Assembly: GCF_010367455.1 (NCBI RefSeq)
Contig: NZ_WRPR01000047.1
Location: forward strand, 1 to 55,314
Length of the DNA: 55,314 nt
Reading direction: 5' to 3'
DNA from: Candidatus Laterigemmans baculatus
GTDB lineage: Bacteria > Planctomycetota > Planctomycetia > Pirellulales > Pirellulaceae
Notes under the pieces: generated by a model
Told to the model about the DNA's origin: nothing
Database searches by the model: none
What the model saw: only the letters and a program-made list of their open reading frames with translations
In this document: positions 17,600 through 26,246 of the stretch, in pieces
Numbering within the stretch: position 1 is the first letter of the stretch
Layout: every line of letters begins with the position of its first letter
Program-made: the position numbers and the translations under genes

Positions 17600-18877
17600 T
17601 CATTCGCAGCCCGACGCGGCCCCCAGCACGACCGCCGCGGCGTGCCCCTGCGGCGTGTGGCTGATGACCAACACCAGCGGCCGGTCGAGCGGCTGGGCTT
17701 CGCTCAGCAAACGGACGCGACACTCCGGATCGCGCTCAGCAGCGTTGACCGTCGGCGGCACGACGCGGTGCACGAGGGCCAGCACCGCCGTCACCAGATC
17801 GAGCGAGCCGCTCGCTGCTCCGGTATGCCCCAGGGCTGCGATCGGCGCCACCACCGGCAAATCCTCACCGAGCTTTTCCACCGCCGCAGCCTCGGCGGCA
17901 TCGATTCTCCGGTCCCCCATCGCGTGCGAGACGACCATCCCGAGATCCGACGCGGCCACCCCGGCATCCGCCAACGCCCCAGCGATCGCTTTGCCAATCG
18001 CCGCGGAGGACGCGGAGCTTCCATCGCATGAAGGAATGAATCGCACGGCGCTGCCGAGCATCACCGCCAGCGGCCGCACGCCGCGACGACTCGCCGCCGC
18101 GTCGCTCTCCAGAATCAAACAGCCCGCTCCTTCGCCGGCGACCACTCCGTCGCGATCGCTCGCCAGAGGCCGACTCGACGCGGCCACGGGGTCGCGGAGC
18201 GTGGGGATGCCGAGACCGCTGCGGTAGATCAAGCGGGTCGGGCTGATGCGGGTCCCGGCAGCACCCGTGATGACGCAGTCGGCAATCCCTCGCCGCAACA
18301 CCGAAGCGCTTTCGATCGCCGCGGCCAGCGCCGACGTATCACCGACGACGAGCGTGTTGTTCGGCCCCAGCGCCCCGACAGCGATTCCCACGTGGCACGC
18401 GGCCATGTTCGGCAAATACTTCAGCATCCACAGCGGAAACATGTTCCGCATCGCCGCCTCACCGAATTCTCCCGCCCGAATGTCGCCGCTCGTCACTCCG
18501 CACTGCTGCAGCGCTTCGGCCAGCTCCTCCGGCTCCCCCGACATCATCTCCGAGCCAAAGATCGTCGCCACGCGATCCGCCGGCATTTCCGATGGATCCA
18601 GCGCGGCATGCTCCATCGCCAATACAGCGGCGGAGAAAGCGGTTTGGATCTCCCGCGACATCACCTTCAGCGCTTTCCGCGGCCGGACGTAAGCGCGGGG
18701 ATCGTAATCGATTAGCTGGCCGCCAAATCCTACGCGGGCCACCTCACCCGTACCGCCATCGAGCCAGCGGATACCACTCTGTCCGCTGGACATGGCCTGC
18801 CAAAACGGCTCGTGCCCGATTCCGAGAGGGCTAACGACGCCGACACCGGTGATGACGACGTCGCGTGAAGCTGTCAT
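17600..18877 (-). CDS. Ketosynthase-like protein lacking the catalytic cysteine
   Basis: The 425-residue product has the thiolase/beta-ketoacyl-synthase fold: N-terminal VVITGVGVVSPLGIG, then the helical region RPRKALKVMSREIQTAF, as in FabF. The nucleophile segment reads GPNNTLVVGDTSALAAA, so Asp stands where FabF has Cys. Both active-site His positions seem kept (VVSHAMGDRRID and ALGHTGAASGS). By analogy with chain-length factors or KSQ domains it could partner an active synthase or act as a decarboxylase. The ATG at 18877 was preferred over the TTG at 18883. The next genes on this strand encode a desaturase-like protein and an acyltransferase-fold protein, which hints at lipid metabolism, although 209 bp separates this gene from the desaturase. 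Confidence 0.85.
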   Translation of the reverse strand: MTASRDVVITGVGVVSPLGIGHEPFWQAMSSGQSGIRWLDGGTGEVARVGFGGQLIDYDPRAYVRPRKALKVMSREIQTAFSAAVLAMEHAALDPSEMPADRVATIFGSEMMSGEPEELAEALQQCGVTSGDIRAGEFGEAAMRNMFPLWMLKYLPNMAACHVGIAVGALGPNNTLVVGDTSALAAAIESASVLRRGIADCVITGAAGTRISPTRLIYRSGLGIPTLRDPVAASSRPLASDRDGVVAGEGAGCLILESDAAASRRGVRPLAVMLGSAVRFIPSCDGSSASSAAIGKAIAGALADAGVAASDLGMVVSHAMGDRRIDAAEAAAVEKLGEDLPVVAPIAALGHTGAASGSLDLVTAVLALVHRVVPPTVNAAERDPECRVRLLSEAQPLDRPLVLVISHTPQGHAAAVVLGAASGCE

Positions 18878-19007
18878 GGACAAAGCGGCAGAAGGAGTCA
18901 GGAGCGGGTCAAATCGTACGATCGAGGGGGGCGATCAGTATGTCGCGGACGTTTGGAAGAAGGCAACCAGGGCAGCCAGCAGCAGGTTTCTCGGTTCGAT
19001 GCTTAAA

Positions 19008-19078
19008 TCAGCCGCCACGCGCTAGCGTCCGGTTCTTACTGTGTTTTCGGGAACCGGGGGCTAGCGCCCGGCGGCTGA
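19008..19078. repeat. 71-bp palindromic element, copy 2
   Basis: It has the same length and arm sequence as the element at 11501-11571, with a few differences near the loop. It lies in the gap between the ketosynthase-like gene and the desaturase gene. Confidence 0.85.
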
Positions 19079-19086
19079 TTCTCAGC

Positions 19087-20229
19087 TCAACCCGCCGCCG
19101 GCTCTCCGCTCATCGGCCGCCGGAACGGGGGCGCCGGATTCGCTCCCTCGCGCGCGGCCCGGGCCTGCGACTCGCGCGATCGCTGCAACAGCTCGCCGAT
19201 CGCCCCGAGCAAGCTGTCACGGTTCGTCTCCCGGTAGGGCGAATCGGCCGGCAGCCCTTCCATCAACCGCCGGTGCGCTCGACCCAGGTTGTGATAGGGA
19301 ATGCTCGGGAAGAGGTGGTGCAGCGCGTGATAGCGAGTTCCCACCGGCCCCCACAACTCGGAAATCCAAGCGTGGTTGGGGTAGTTGACCGAGTCGAGCA
19401 ACTGCTCCTCAAAACCCATTTCCGCACCGTCCCCGGTCCAGCGATGGGCCCCGAGCGTCCGAAGCGCGTTGATCGTCGCGATGGTCACCGAAGTCACGTA
19501 GGCCAGCACCCAAAACCAATCGAACCAGGCATCGTGGAGTACCTGAGCGCGAGCAATAAACCACACGCACCACAGGAAGCACAGCACTTCTTGGAAGATG
19601 ATTGTCCGCCGCACCCGCGGGGTCGCCGGCGGCCGCTGGTAGAAAGGATCGACCACCATCGACGAGGCGTGCCGGTGGACCCAGGTGCGGGCTCCGGGAA
19701 CGATCCAGCAAATCGGGCTGATCACCGCAAACCGCAAGAATCCCAGGATGGGGATGATCAAATTCTGAGCAATGAAGCCGACGATCCACCACGGCGAGGA
19801 ATGACTGAGCGCCAAGTACTCCCCGTCATGCTCGGTGCCGTAATGCTTGCGGCGGTGATGATCGACGTGGGTGTAGTACATGAACGAAGGGAGCAGAAAG
19901 AAGATCCCACAGAGGGCATTCCAGGCGATCCGGAAACCGGTGAATCCCTCTTTCGGGAGATGCACTAGCTCGTGCGTGAACATCACCGCCCGCATGTACA
20001 ACACGACGGTCAGCGGAAAAGCCACCGCCTGCAGCGCAATCGCCGCGGTGAAATTCTCCGGGAAGATCTTGTGGGCCAGATAGACCAGGTGAAAGCAGAC
20101 GTGCCCGGTCAGAATCGTGGCGAGAAAATCCACCCAGTAAATCTTGGGGTTTGGCCGCGTCAGGTCGCTGACCAGCTTACGTGCTTCGACGAACGAAAAA
20201 CGTTTGGCGACAGGTGCGGATGCGGACAT
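19087..20229 (-). CDS. Fatty acid desaturase/hydroxylase-like membrane protein
   Basis: The 380-residue product has the three histidine boxes of the membrane di-iron desaturase family: HELVH at about residue 85-89, HVDHHRRKH at about 120-128 and HALHHLFP at about 305-312. Several hydrophobic helices surround them (for example FLATILTGHVCFHLVYLA, IWNALCGIFFLLPSF). Such enzymes use O2 and an electron donor to introduce a double bond or hydroxyl into an acyl chain or related lipid at the cytoplasmic membrane. The ATG at 20229 (MSASAPVAKRF) was chosen because the upstream extension is not hydrophobic or conserved-looking. Substrate cannot be told from sequence. Confidence 0.85.
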   Translation of the reverse strand: MSASAPVAKRFSFVEARKLVSDLTRPNPKIYWVDFLATILTGHVCFHLVYLAHKIFPENFTAAIALQAVAFPLTVVLYMRAVMFTHELVHLPKEGFTGFRIAWNALCGIFFLLPSFMYYTHVDHHRRKHYGTEHDGEYLALSHSSPWWIVGFIAQNLIIPILGFLRFAVISPICWIVPGARTWVHRHASSMVVDPFYQRPPATPRVRRTIIFQEVLCFLWCVWFIARAQVLHDAWFDWFWVLAYVTSVTIATINALRTLGAHRWTGDGAEMGFEEQLLDSVNYPNHAWISELWGPVGTRYHALHHLFPSIPYHNLGRAHRRLMEGLPADSPYRETNRDSLLGAIGELLQRSRESQARAAREGANPAPPFRRPMSGEPAAG

Positions 20230-20405
20230 CAGTGAGCCAATAGTGCTTTGAAAGATCAACGGGGGAGAAACCCGAGGCGGCATCGATCGATCGAACCAAC
20301 CGCCCCCGATTCTGGCTTCCTAGTCCCTAGGATCGGAAAAACAACCCGCCGACGACGGGAAAAAACCGCAGGAAGCCGAAGACGCACCCGAGTGAGGGAT
20401 CCGGC

Positions 20406-21545
20406 CTAGCGAATGTCGGCAAGACTCCGGTCGTAGATCCGATGGGTCTTGCTCCGCGTCGCTCCGCCACGTTCGATTGTCCCGCGCGACAGCAAGTTGC
20501 TCTCCAGAACCCACGATAGTTCGCCTTGGGTGATTCCGAAAGCTAAAGCTTCATTCATAATCCGCTCGAGCGTGACGAGCCCCAGACCCCACTTTTGGTA
20601 CTCCGGCAGGACATTCGCGCTGATCAACCGCAGCCGCTTTAAATGCCGGCGTCCGCGCAGCAGCGTCAACCATCCAAAGGGAAACAGCTTGCCGTTGATT
20701 TTGCGAATCAGCGGGTTGTAGTCGAGCAGCCCGAAACCAGCACCAATGGGTTTGCCGTCGATCGAGGCGATGCTCGTCAGCGCCGGAACCAGCAGAAACC
20801 GCAAAGCCAGACTCTGGTGGTCGATCTCTCGCGGCGACAGCGGCACGCAGCCCCACGTCCCCTCGAGCGAGCGGTTGTAGATGTCCAGAAACAGCTTCAC
20901 GTCCTCGCGGAACCGCTTCTTGTTCAGCGGCCGCGTGTCGACCCGAAACCGCTCCTTCGCCTGCTGCATGATCCGCTGGACCTTGGGGTCCATCGTCTCG
21001 AGATAGGAGACGTCGCAGTGGTAGCAGAACAGGTCTTGGGTTTTCTCCAGCCCAAAACCGGTCAGCAGTTTCTCGTAGTACGGTCGGTTATGGGTAATCA
21101 TGAACGCCGGCGGGGAATCGAAACCGTCGACCAGCAATCCGCACTCGTAATTCATGCTCGGGTTAGTCGGCCCCCGCAGCGCGGTCATCCCCCGGGAGAC
21201 CAACCAGCGAGCCGCTTCGCCCATTAGCGCCGCCGCCGCTTCGGGATCGTCGCGGCACTCGAAGAAGCCAAAAAATCCCCGCTTCTCGTTGTAGCGTCGG
21301 TTGTGCGCATGGTTGACGATCGCCACCACGCGGCCGACCACCTCCCCCTCGCGAGCCACCAAAAAAGCCGCCGACTCGGCGTCGTCGTAAAACGGATGGC
21401 GACGAAAGCCCACCAACTCCTCCTGGTTCCGCCACAGCGGCGGTATCCAGTTCGGGTCGTCGACGTAGATATCCTTTTGAATCTGATTAAAAGCCTTCTG
21501 GTCGGCCCGCGTGTGGACTTCCCAAACTCTCAGTGCATCGGCCAT
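20406..21545 (-). CDS. GNAT-fold acyltransferase-like protein
   Basis: The 379-residue product has an N-terminal region with VWEVHTRADQKAFNQIQKDIY and WIPPLW, then FLVAREGEVVGRVVAIVNHAHN, which reads like the beta4-loop core of a GNAT acyl-CoA N-acyltransferase. The second half (RLISANVLPEYQKWGLGLVTLERIM) has a further GNAT-like acyl-CoA-binding motif. Proteins of this length and pattern are widespread but their substrate is unknown. There is no signal peptide. The ATG at 21545 gives MADALRVWEV; the longer frame starts in repeat DNA. It lies in the same orientation as the desaturase gene, 176 bp upstream, so co-transcription is possible. Confidence 0.75.
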   Translation of the reverse strand: MADALRVWEVHTRADQKAFNQIQKDIYVDDPNWIPPLWRNQEELVGFRRHPFYDDAESAAFLVAREGEVVGRVVAIVNHAHNRRYNEKRGFFGFFECRDDPEAAAALMGEAARWLVSRGMTALRGPTNPSMNYECGLLVDGFDSPPAFMITHNRPYYEKLLTGFGLEKTQDLFCYHCDVSYLETMDPKVQRIMQQAKERFRVDTRPLNKKRFREDVKLFLDIYNRSLEGTWGCVPLSPREIDHQSLALRFLLVPALTSIASIDGKPIGAGFGLLDYNPLIRKINGKLFPFGWLTLLRGRRHLKRLRLISANVLPEYQKWGLGLVTLERIMNEALAFGITQGELSWVLESNLLSRGTIERGGATRSKTHRIYDRSLADIR

Positions 21546-21577
21546 CGTATCTTTCACGTCAGCGGTTCGTCCCCGTA

Positions 21578-21600
21578 CGTCAGGCTTTCCAGCCTGACCG
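21578..21600. repeat. Short palindrome CGTCAGGCTTTCCAGCCTGA
   Basis: A small palindrome of this sequence lies upstream of the TrmH-type gene. Near copies lie at about 28122-28145 and 30672-30695, always in intergenic DNA. Confidence 0.75.
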
Positions 21601-21663
21601 CCTTCCGACAATCTGAAATCTCAGATCTCAGGTCTCCAATCCCCATCCCCCGAGCCATCATTC

Positions 21664-22443
21664 ATGCAGTCGCTGTCGATCACCAGTGCCGCCAACCCTC
21701 GCTTTCGGGCGGCAGTCCGCCTCCGGCAGGGGCGGGTCCGCCGCCGCGAAGGGCGGTTTCTGGTCGACGGGCGACGGGAGATCAGCCGCGCGATCGCGGC
21801 TGGATACGAACTTCTGGAGTTGTACGTCACCACCGATTCCCCATCGGCAGAATCGCTCGGTGCGATCCCGCAATTATGGATCGAGCTTCCGCCATCCATG
21901 CTCGACCAGCTCGCCTACGGAGACCGCAATGAGGGAGCCGTCGCCGTGTTCGCCGCCCGCCACCGGACGCTCGACCAGCTGCGACTTCCCGAAAACCCGC
22001 TGCTGGTGGTGCTCGATCGCGTGGAGAAGCCAGGCAACATCGGGGCCGTTTTCCGCTCCGCCGACGCTGCGGGAGCGAGCGCCGTGCTCCTCTCCGACTG
22101 CGCCGGCGATCTCTTCAATCCCAACTTGATCCGCGCCAGCCTGGGAACCGCCTTCACCACCCCCGCGGCCCAAGCCACGGCGGCGGAAGTCCGCCACTGG
22201 CTGCACGCCCGCGGCGTGCGGATGCTCGCCACCCGCGTCGACGCACCCGCCACGCTCTGGGAAACCGACTGGCGAGCTCCGGCGGCAATCGTGATCGGCA
22301 GCGAAGCGGAAGGACTTGGCCCCGAGTGGGCGGGCGAAGGAATCAGCGGAGTGCGAATTCCCATGGCCGGAGTCGCGGACAGCCTGAACGCCTCGGTCAC
22401 CGCCGCCCTCTGCCTGTTCGAAGCCACCCGCCAACGCAACTGA
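21664..22443 (+). CDS. TrmH/SpoU-family RNA 2'-O-methyltransferase
   Basis: The 259-residue product has the N-terminal substrate-binding region (SAANPRFRAAVRLRQGRVRRREGRFLVDG) and the C-terminal SPOUT knot domain with its three motifs: NIGAVFRSADAAGASAVLL, VIGSEAEGLGPEW and IPMAGVADSLNASVTAAL. These enzymes transfer a methyl group from S-adenosylmethionine to a ribose 2'-OH of rRNA or tRNA. The family member closest in layout is the RlmB/TrmH-like rRNA enzyme; the exact target is not determined. A heptamer array begins 13 bases after the stop. Confidence 0.92.
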   Translation: MQSLSITSAANPRFRAAVRLRQGRVRRREGRFLVDGRREISRAIAAGYELLELYVTTDSPSAESLGAIPQLWIELPPSMLDQLAYGDRNEGAVAVFAARHRTLDQLRLPENPLLVVLDRVEKPGNIGAVFRSADAAGASAVLLSDCAGDLFNPNLIRASLGTAFTTPAAQATAAEVRHWLHARGVRMLATRVDAPATLWETDWRAPAAIVIGSEAEGLGPEWAGEGISGVRIPMAGVADSLNASVTAALCLFEATRQRN

Positions 22444-22455
22444 GTACTCAGTACT

Positions 22456-22511
22456 CCTGCCTCCCGCCTCCTGCCTCCCGCCTCCTGCCTCCTGCCTCCC
22501 GCCTCCCGCCT
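22456..22511. repeat. Heptanucleotide tandem array (CCYGCCT)8
   Basis: Eight contiguous 7-bp units, each CCTGCCT or CCCGCCT, start 13 bases behind the TrmH-type stop codon. It is one of four heptamer arrays in the window with different unit sequences. Confidence 0.95.
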
Positions 22512-22698
22512 TGCGACGGTCAAAGCCGGCATATTTGTTCAATCCGATCCGTCCGCTCCACCGATACCCAAAAGGGCCAAAGTCCAGCTTGATGCTGGTG
22601 GCCATTGCACGGGCTCCTCGCGAGCCGCCTCCGAACCCCCGCAGCGACCGTGTTTCTCGGGGAAGGGCGGGGTCTTCAGCAGTGTCAGGGTATCGCGC

Positions 22699-24636
22699 AT
22701 GTACAAGCAGCAGACTTCGCGTCCAGCGACCGTCCGGAGAAGCCGAACCTCCCGCGGCCTGCGCCGCGCCTCGTTAGCTGCCGCCGTGGCCCTGTCCACG
22801 ATCACCGCCACGGCGACCAGCTCCCGCGCTGCCGATCCGCCGCGAAAAACGTCGCTGGAACCAACGGAACTGCAGCTCGAACTCCTGCCCCCACTGCCGC
22901 TCCAAATCGGCCGGCTCGCCCCGGCTCCGACCGCTGCCTCAGAGCCGCGAACCAATCCGCACCTGAGCCGCAGGCCGACTCCCGCGACGCCAGTCCTCCG
23001 CACCAATCGACTCGTGGCCGCACCAGGCTCGCCAGCCGAGAACGAATCTCCAGCGGCGATGGTGACCCAAGTAGCAGAGACAGAATCATTGCGGCCGGCC
23101 GAACTGCTTCGCCCCGCGGCGACAGTGCTGACGCTCCGCCCCATCTCCACGCCCGAAACCGACTCGCACGACGAACCCGCCAGCCAACTCGCCGGCTTGT
23201 CGGGCGAGGCCACCGAAGCCACCTTCGTCACCCCAGCCGTCCCGCCGACGATCCCCGGGGAAGGAGGCTCGTCGGTCGTGCATGCCGCACCACCGGCCGA
23301 CGCAATCCGCTTCTCGATCTCCGACGACGGCGTTAGCGCCAAAGCGACGCTGCAAAGCGAACCCGCGCTACCCGCTCTCGACTCCGGCAGTGGAGTCGCT
23401 CGACTAGCGCCACCTCCCACGTCACCGCGTCCGCGGATCGTGGCAGCACCACTCGACCCCGTCACGCTCGCCCCGGCTCCCGAAAGCCTCGCGCCGCGGC
23501 TCAAACCGATGACTGCCACCCCATCCACTGCAAAAGCTACTGCCGCAGCCAAATCCGACGTGACTTCGCGAGCGACAACCCCGACGACTCGAGGCGCGGA
23601 AGAGGCACCGGCGGCGATCGTCCGCCGCCCGTCCGCGGCGGTGATCCCGGTCCCAAGGGCCGAAGTTCCCCGACCAGTCGAGCCCCAGCCGGCAGCGAAG
23701 CCGGTCCCGAAGCCAGCCCCGAAGTCGGCAGCGGATGTTCCCGCAGTCGCCTCCCGGCCGGCCTCTCCACCAACCTCGAAGCGGTCCCCCGATCGGATCG
23801 AGCGAGGCGGATCAAAGCTAGCGACCTCGGCTGCCAGCGACCGTCGCCCCGTGGTGATCGCATCGGCAGCCCCGCCAAGCGACTCGCAGCCTGCCCAGCC
23901 CGCCCCGCAGTTGCTGACGGCGAATCGGGCACTCGTGATCGAAGTCCCAGCCAAGACCAAGACCTCCACCAAGACCACGATTTCAAACGACACCACGATT
24001 TCGAACGTGTCCTCGGCACGCAGCCAGGCCGCGCCACCGGCGCCCGCCGACCGGCCCGAACCGACGAGCGACTTCGCACTCCCGGCGACCGCGCTGATCG
24101 ATGCGCCGACCGCCGTCCCAACGCCCGCGCCCTCCGCAGCGACGGCTGCCAAACCCGCCGCTGCGTCTTCGACATTCTCGGAAACCCCGGCTGGCGACTA
24201 CGAGACGATTCAGCTCCGCACTGCCGAGACGCAACCGCTGACGCCGCGGACCCCGATCCGGCGAGTCGAGCTGGAAAACCGAGAGATCTGTGAAGCGGTG
24301 CTGGTCGGTCCTCACAAACTGCTGCTGATCGGCCGCCAAGATGGTGCAACGCGGCTGGCCCTGTGGTCCGGCGACACCGCCACACCGACGCTGTACGAAG
24401 TTCGTGTCGGCAGCGATCACCCCATGCCGACCGGCGGGTCGCTGGCGGCGATCGCTCAGCGACTGACCGAGACGATCGCGGCAACGTACCCGCAATGCCA
24501 CGTTCGCGTGGTCACCGAAGGGGACGGGTTGGCCGTCCATGGTCGAGCCAACAGCCAGGATGCGGCCCGCGCCATCATGCGGCTCGTCCGTCGCGCCTGC
24601 CTGACTTCCGTCGATGACAACTTGGAGATCCGTTGA
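22699..24636 (+). CDS. Secreted Pro/Ala-rich protein with orphan secretin N-terminal and BON-like domains
   Basis: The 645-residue product begins with a basic n-region and a hydrophobic stretch (RRASLAAAVALSTITATATS) that reads as a signal peptide. Residues of about 50-490 are low-complexity, rich in Pro, Ala, Thr and Lys, likely disordered. The C-terminal 140 residues hold a pilus-formation (CpaC/RcpA) N-terminal-like domain (ELENREICEAVLVGPHKLLL) and a BON-like fold (AIAQRLTETIAATYPQCHVR and GLAVHGRANSQDAARAIM). The secretin pore domain is absent, so it cannot form a channel by itself; it may dock to a secretion or pilus assembly or bind cell-surface polymers. Confidence 0.75.
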   Translation: MYKQQTSRPATVRRSRTSRGLRRASLAAAVALSTITATATSSRAADPPRKTSLEPTELQLELLPPLPLQIGRLAPAPTAASEPRTNPHLSRRPTPATPVLRTNRLVAAPGSPAENESPAAMVTQVAETESLRPAELLRPAATVLTLRPISTPETDSHDEPASQLAGLSGEATEATFVTPAVPPTIPGEGGSSVVHAAPPADAIRFSISDDGVSAKATLQSEPALPALDSGSGVARLAPPPTSPRPRIVAAPLDPVTLAPAPESLAPRLKPMTATPSTAKATAAAKSDVTSRATTPTTRGAEEAPAAIVRRPSAAVIPVPRAEVPRPVEPQPAAKPVPKPAPKSAADVPAVASRPASPPTSKRSPDRIERGGSKLATSAASDRRPVVIASAAPPSDSQPAQPAPQLLTANRALVIEVPAKTKTSTKTTISNDTTISNVSSARSQAAPPAPADRPEPTSDFALPATALIDAPTAVPTPAPSAATAAKPAAASSTFSETPAGDYETIQLRTAETQPLTPRTPIRRVELENREICEAVLVGPHKLLLIGRQDGATRLALWSGDTATPTLYEVRVGSDHPMPTGGSLAAIAQRLTETIAATYPQCHVRVVTEGDGLAVHGRANSQDAARAIMRLVRRACLTSVDDNLEIR

Positions 24637-24754
24637 TCACAGGGTCCGGTCGATGCTGTGTCGACCGGCAAATGCGACCTGCGCGATTATTGATCTAGAA
24701 CCCCGTTCGCTGCGGCAGCTCCTGCACGCGGCCGCGTCCAACCGAGGTTGAGCG

Positions 24755-25864
24755 ATGGCGATACGTCGATCCTTATTTTTGTCTCTTGCAGCCGCCGCGA
24801 TAACGGTCGGGGGCGGAGCCTCGTCTGCCGTGGCTCAACAGGGGCCGACCGCGACACCCCATGAAGTCACCGACGGACTGATCCTCTCGGCCGACGACTT
24901 CGCGCTGGCCCCCGGCGAGACGCTCGTCGATGGTGGCCCCGGCGTGACGCTCGCCCCCGAAGCCCACGCCGGTCCTGCCCACGCCGGTCACGGACATCCG
25001 CACGGACACGCTCCGCTGTTCCCGCCAGGATCCGAAATGGCGATGGGCATGCCCTGTCCCACCTGCGAACCCGGCCACTACGCCACGGTCGAAGCGATCT
25101 ACGTCAAGCACGACGAGTCGCGGGGCTTACTCGGAGACGACCTCTTCCTGCGAAGCAACGACTTCGATTACGAGTGGGCCGGGCGGCTGACCCTCGGTCG
25201 CCGCTTCGACTGCGTCAACGGCTACGAGTTCGTCTACACCGGGCCACTCGAATGGGAAATGGACGGGACGGCCAATTTCACCACCGTCGACGGCGACGTA
25301 GCACTTGCCCAGCGATTCGAAGCCCGCATGAACAGCCTCGAATTCAACCGCACCTACTTCGGCTGGGACGTCGTCAAAGCGACGCACGGGATCCGCGCAG
25401 TCTTCTATGAAGAGAACGCGGCCCTCAACCGGGTCACCAATCCTGCGGATGCAATTAATGATTACCAAGCCGCCGAGTCGGTCGACAACTTCTTGATCGG
25501 TCCCCAAGCCGGCCTGGAACTGTACTACCCGCTGAGCAACCGCTTCTTCGTCGGCGGCAAACTCCAGGGTGCCGTCTTCGCCAACTTTGTCGAGTCCGAC
25601 ACGTTTGTCGACAGCAACGCGTTCGACAATGTCCGCGACTCACGCGACGACGTCGATATCTCTGGGATGTTCGAGCTCGGCACGAATCTTGGTGTCCACA
25701 TCACCGAGTCCGTCTCCGCCACAATCGGCTACGACATGTGGTACCTCATCGGAGTCGGCACCTCGCATCACCGGATCCCCGACACGCTGACCTTCCGCGA
25801 CGTCCGGGCCAACGACGAAGTCTTCATGCACGGCGCCACCGCCGGCATTCAAGTCCAGTACTAG
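24755..25864 (+). CDS. Outer-membrane beta-barrel-like protein
   Basis: The 369-residue product has a clear signal peptide (LFLSLAAAAITVGGGASSAVAQ). A His-rich segment (HAGPAHAGHGHPHGHA) follows at about residues 70-90 and could bind metal. From about residue 110 on, the sequence alternates polar and aromatic residues in short strands (YATVEAIYVKHD, YEFVYTGPLEWEMDG, LELYYPLSNRFFVGGKLQG), ending in the aromatic IQVQY, as in outer-membrane barrels. It resembles the planctomycete barrel proteins often annotated as BBP7-like, though that assignment is uncertain. It follows the secretin-like gene by 118 bp in the same direction. Confidence 0.75.
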   Translation: MAIRRSLFLSLAAAAITVGGGASSAVAQQGPTATPHEVTDGLILSADDFALAPGETLVDGGPGVTLAPEAHAGPAHAGHGHPHGHAPLFPPGSEMAMGMPCPTCEPGHYATVEAIYVKHDESRGLLGDDLFLRSNDFDYEWAGRLTLGRRFDCVNGYEFVYTGPLEWEMDGTANFTTVDGDVALAQRFEARMNSLEFNRTYFGWDVVKATHGIRAVFYEENAALNRVTNPADAINDYQAAESVDNFLIGPQAGLELYYPLSNRFFVGGKLQGAVFANFVESDTFVDSNAFDNVRDSRDDVDISGMFELGTNLGVHITESVSATIGYDMWYLIGVGTSHHRIPDTLTFRDVRANDEVFMHGATAGIQVQY

Positions 25865-25987
25865 GCTCGCAAGTCCAGTACTAGGCTCGGCAGCCAACGG
25901 CACACCTCCTTCACCCTCCTCCCAGGAGGGCCGGGCTGGGATGGTGAAAACTTTCTCGTGAGTGAGTTGAAGCTGTTCCGTCAAAGA

Positions 25988-26035
25988 CATCACCCTCCCC
26001 CCGGGAGGGTCGGGCTCTCAGGCCCGGGGAGGGCC
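25988..26035. repeat. C-rich/G-rich palindromic intergenic repeat
   Basis: This element, with CACCCTCC on one side and GGGGAGGGC on the other, is repeated at about 17307-17350 and 26694-26741. The region 25865-26078 between the barrel gene and the heptamer array holds only this and a similar degenerate copy at about 25908-25942. Confidence 0.75.
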
Positions 26036-26078
26036 AACTCCTGGCGACGAAATCCCCGCTCATCAGCCACTACCCAAA

Positions 26079-26246
26079 CAGCTAACAGCTAACAGCTAAC
26101 AGCGAACCAGCTAACAGCTAACAGCTAACAGCTAACAGCTAACAGCTAACAGCTAACAGCTAACAGCTAACAGCTAACCAGCTAACCAGCTAACCAGCTA
26201 ACCAGCTAACCAGCTAACCAGCTAACAGCTAACAGCTAACAGCGAA
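26079..26246. repeat. Heptanucleotide tandem array (CAGCTAA)23
   Basis: Twenty-three CAG(C)(T/G)AA units run from 26079 to 26246; seven of them carry an extra C, making 8-bp units mostly in one block at 26171-26218. The last unit touches the stop codon of the minus-strand GYF_2 gene at 26247. Confidence 0.95.

Noticed and set aside
22539-24152. 537-codon minus-strand frame opposite the secretin-like gene
   Set aside because: Low-complexity Ala/Gly/Ser sequence with no domain; a shadow of the Pro/Ala-rich linker.
26079-26246. CRISPR array
   Set aside because: Units are contiguous 7- or 8-mers without spacers, and no cas genes are nearby. The same holds for 22456, 28211, 28459 and 55224.
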